Below are positions 7,976-8,633 of a DNA stretch of 8,633 nucleotides, piece after piece. Below the pieces are notes generated by a model that saw only the letters and a program-made list of their open reading frames with translations, made no database searches and was not told the origin of the DNA. Where the stretch lies: assembly GCA_028701945.1 (NCBI GenBank), contig JAQVPT010000146.1:1-8633 (forward strand), written 5' to 3'. This DNA comes from Bacteroidales bacterium (GTDB lineage Bacteria; Bacteroidota; Bacteroidia; Bacteroidales; ML635J-15). Positions within the stretch are counted from its first letter, which is position 1; each line of letters begins with the position of its first letter. Both the position numbers and the translations under genes were made by a program.

Positions 7976-8410
7976 TTATACTATTTTTTTTAAAACCATA
8001 ATATTATCAGATAAATCAATTATGGCCGTGTATTTTATTAAAAAATCACACCCAATTATTCCTGAAATATGAGGTAGTTTTAATGATTTATATAGTTGAT
8101 TTATATAATCTAAAGGTGTAAAAATGGCATTAGTCTCGGAGCTCCTGAAATATCCGATGTTAAGGGATTTAATGTTTCCTGTGGATATGTTTTCTATTTT
8201 TGAATTAAAACCAGAGCTTTGATTATCATTTTCAAGCGTATCAAAACTTGTGTCTTTAAAAGCTGGACTATTGGGGTCAAACACCGAATTTGATGCTCCA
8301 GTATCTAATATTAGAAAACATTTAGTCTTGTTTATGTTTGCTTTAATAAGGATATGCTTGCCACCTCCGTCAATATTGCATATTCTTAACGGGATATTGT
8401 ATTTTTTCAT
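7976..8410 (-). CDS. small retropepsin-like aspartyl protease domain protein
   Basis: A 144-residue single-domain protein of the clan AA (retropepsin-like) aspartyl protease fold. FLILDTGASNSVF (32-44) holds the catalytic Asp-Thr-Gly (D36). The second diagnostic element, hydrophobic-hydrophobic-Gly, is in HISGIIGCDFL (114-124), followed by a closing strand region YTAIIDLSDNIMVLKK. The segment 64-88, with SGFNSKIENI and IKSLNIG, probably holds the flap and following strands. With only one DTG per chain it would need to dimerise to form an active site, as retroviral proteases do. No signal peptide or membrane segment is present, so it is probably cytoplasmic. The ATG at 8410 is the only plausible start, since an in-frame stop lies 4 codons upstream. 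Similar leaderless proteins occur in Bacteroidota, but their substrates are not known to me. It lies 104 bp upstream of secDF on the same strand; a functional link is not shown. Confidence 0.85.
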   Translation of the reverse strand: MKKYNIPLRICNIDGGGKHILIKANINKTKCFLILDTGASNSVFDPNSPAFKDTSFDTLENDNQSSGFNSKIENISTGNIKSLNIGYFRSSETNAIFTPLDYINQLYKSLKLPHISGIIGCDFLIKYTAIIDLSDNIMVLKKIV

Positions 8411-8526
8411 TTTAGCAATTTTTTAGTGTTAAATTAATCTTCGTATTTCTACTTTCTAATATTTGTGTTTAAACCTTTTATAAATTCAATTGTCAAAACC
8501 TTACAAATCAAAATTAGAAAAATATT
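8411..8526. other. divergent intergenic region
   Basis: A very AT-rich gap of 116 bp between two divergently read genes, so it must hold control signals for both. I see no perfect TAnnTTTG on either strand. The nearest candidate for the rightward gene is TAATATTTG at 8457-8465, which has one base too many between TA and TTTG and no matching -33 box. No hairpin, operator-like palindrome or small gene stands out. Confidence 0.5.
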
Positions 8527-8633
8527 ATGAAAACAAAAGTATTATTATTAACAGGCTTGTTTTTGACTTTAATGTTTGTAGGACAATTGTCAGCACAACG
8601 ACAAATGAATAACCAGAATAGAGTAGATTGTGT
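8527..8633 (+). CDS. N-terminus of an exported protein of unknown function (truncated by window edge)
   Basis: An open frame starts at ATG 8527 and runs off the right edge after 35 full codons. It begins MKTKVLLLTGLFLTLMFVG and continues QLSAQRQMNNQNRVDC. This is a standard Sec signal peptide: two Lys, a long Leu/Phe/Val core, and a likely signal peptidase I site after LSA at residue 23, with the mature chain starting QR. No lipobox Cys is at the cleavage site; the Cys at residue 35 is in the mature part. The polar Gln/Asn/Arg-rich start is reminiscent of small periplasmic Spy/CpxP-like proteins of Bacteroidota, but too little is visible to assign a family. The gene reads away from the retropepsin-like gene. 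Confidence 0.75.
   Translation, partial: MKTKVLLLTGLFLTLMFVGQLSAQRQMNNQNRVDC

Noticed and set aside
7976..8410. Retropepsin-like gene as the remnant of a retrotransposon or retrovirus-like element.
   Set aside because: No reverse transcriptase, integrase, terminal repeats or target duplication is visible, and the gene is flanked by ordinary housekeeping and exported-protein genes.

Overview
The window looks like ordinary core chromosome of a low-GC Bacteroidota member, probably Bacteroidales-like. The grounds are: Bacteroidota-type MurA and TlpA sequences, a fused SecD-SecF protein, a grpE-dnaJ pair without dnaK or hrcA alongside, a TAnnTTTG-type promoter, AT-rich start regions lacking clear Shine-Dalgarno sequences, and a small retropepsin-like protein of a kind I recognise from this phylum. 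The assignment comes from reading protein motifs, not from a database search.

Left half, all on the + strand (1-4727): the 3' end of murA (peptidoglycan precursor synthesis), a secreted TlpA/ResA-like thioredoxin with a charged C-terminal tail, grpE and dnaJ only 6 bp apart (Hsp70 co-chaperones), and uvrC (nucleotide excision repair) 40 bp after dnaJ. No convincing terminator is visible between these genes, so some or all may be co-transcribed. grpE-dnaJ is the only tightly coupled pair.

Right half: a strong symmetrical hairpin at 4729-4758 separates uvrC from the convergent secDF gene. secDF (- strand, 4779-7871) encodes the proton-driven accessory subunit of the Sec translocon. Its first periplasmic domain carries an acidic insert built partly from five tandem 15-bp units. 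secDF has its own likely promoter at about 7928-7958. Upstream on the same strand is a 144-residue single-domain retropepsin-like aspartyl protease. Divergent from that, on the + strand, begins an exported protein that the window edge cuts off after its signal peptide.

I found no mobile element, CRISPR array, tRNA, rRNA or recognisable defence system. The items most worth a second look are the coding minisatellite in secDF, the leaderless retropepsin-like protein, and the C-terminal extension of the thioredoxin-like protein. None of these amounts to a clearly new system.
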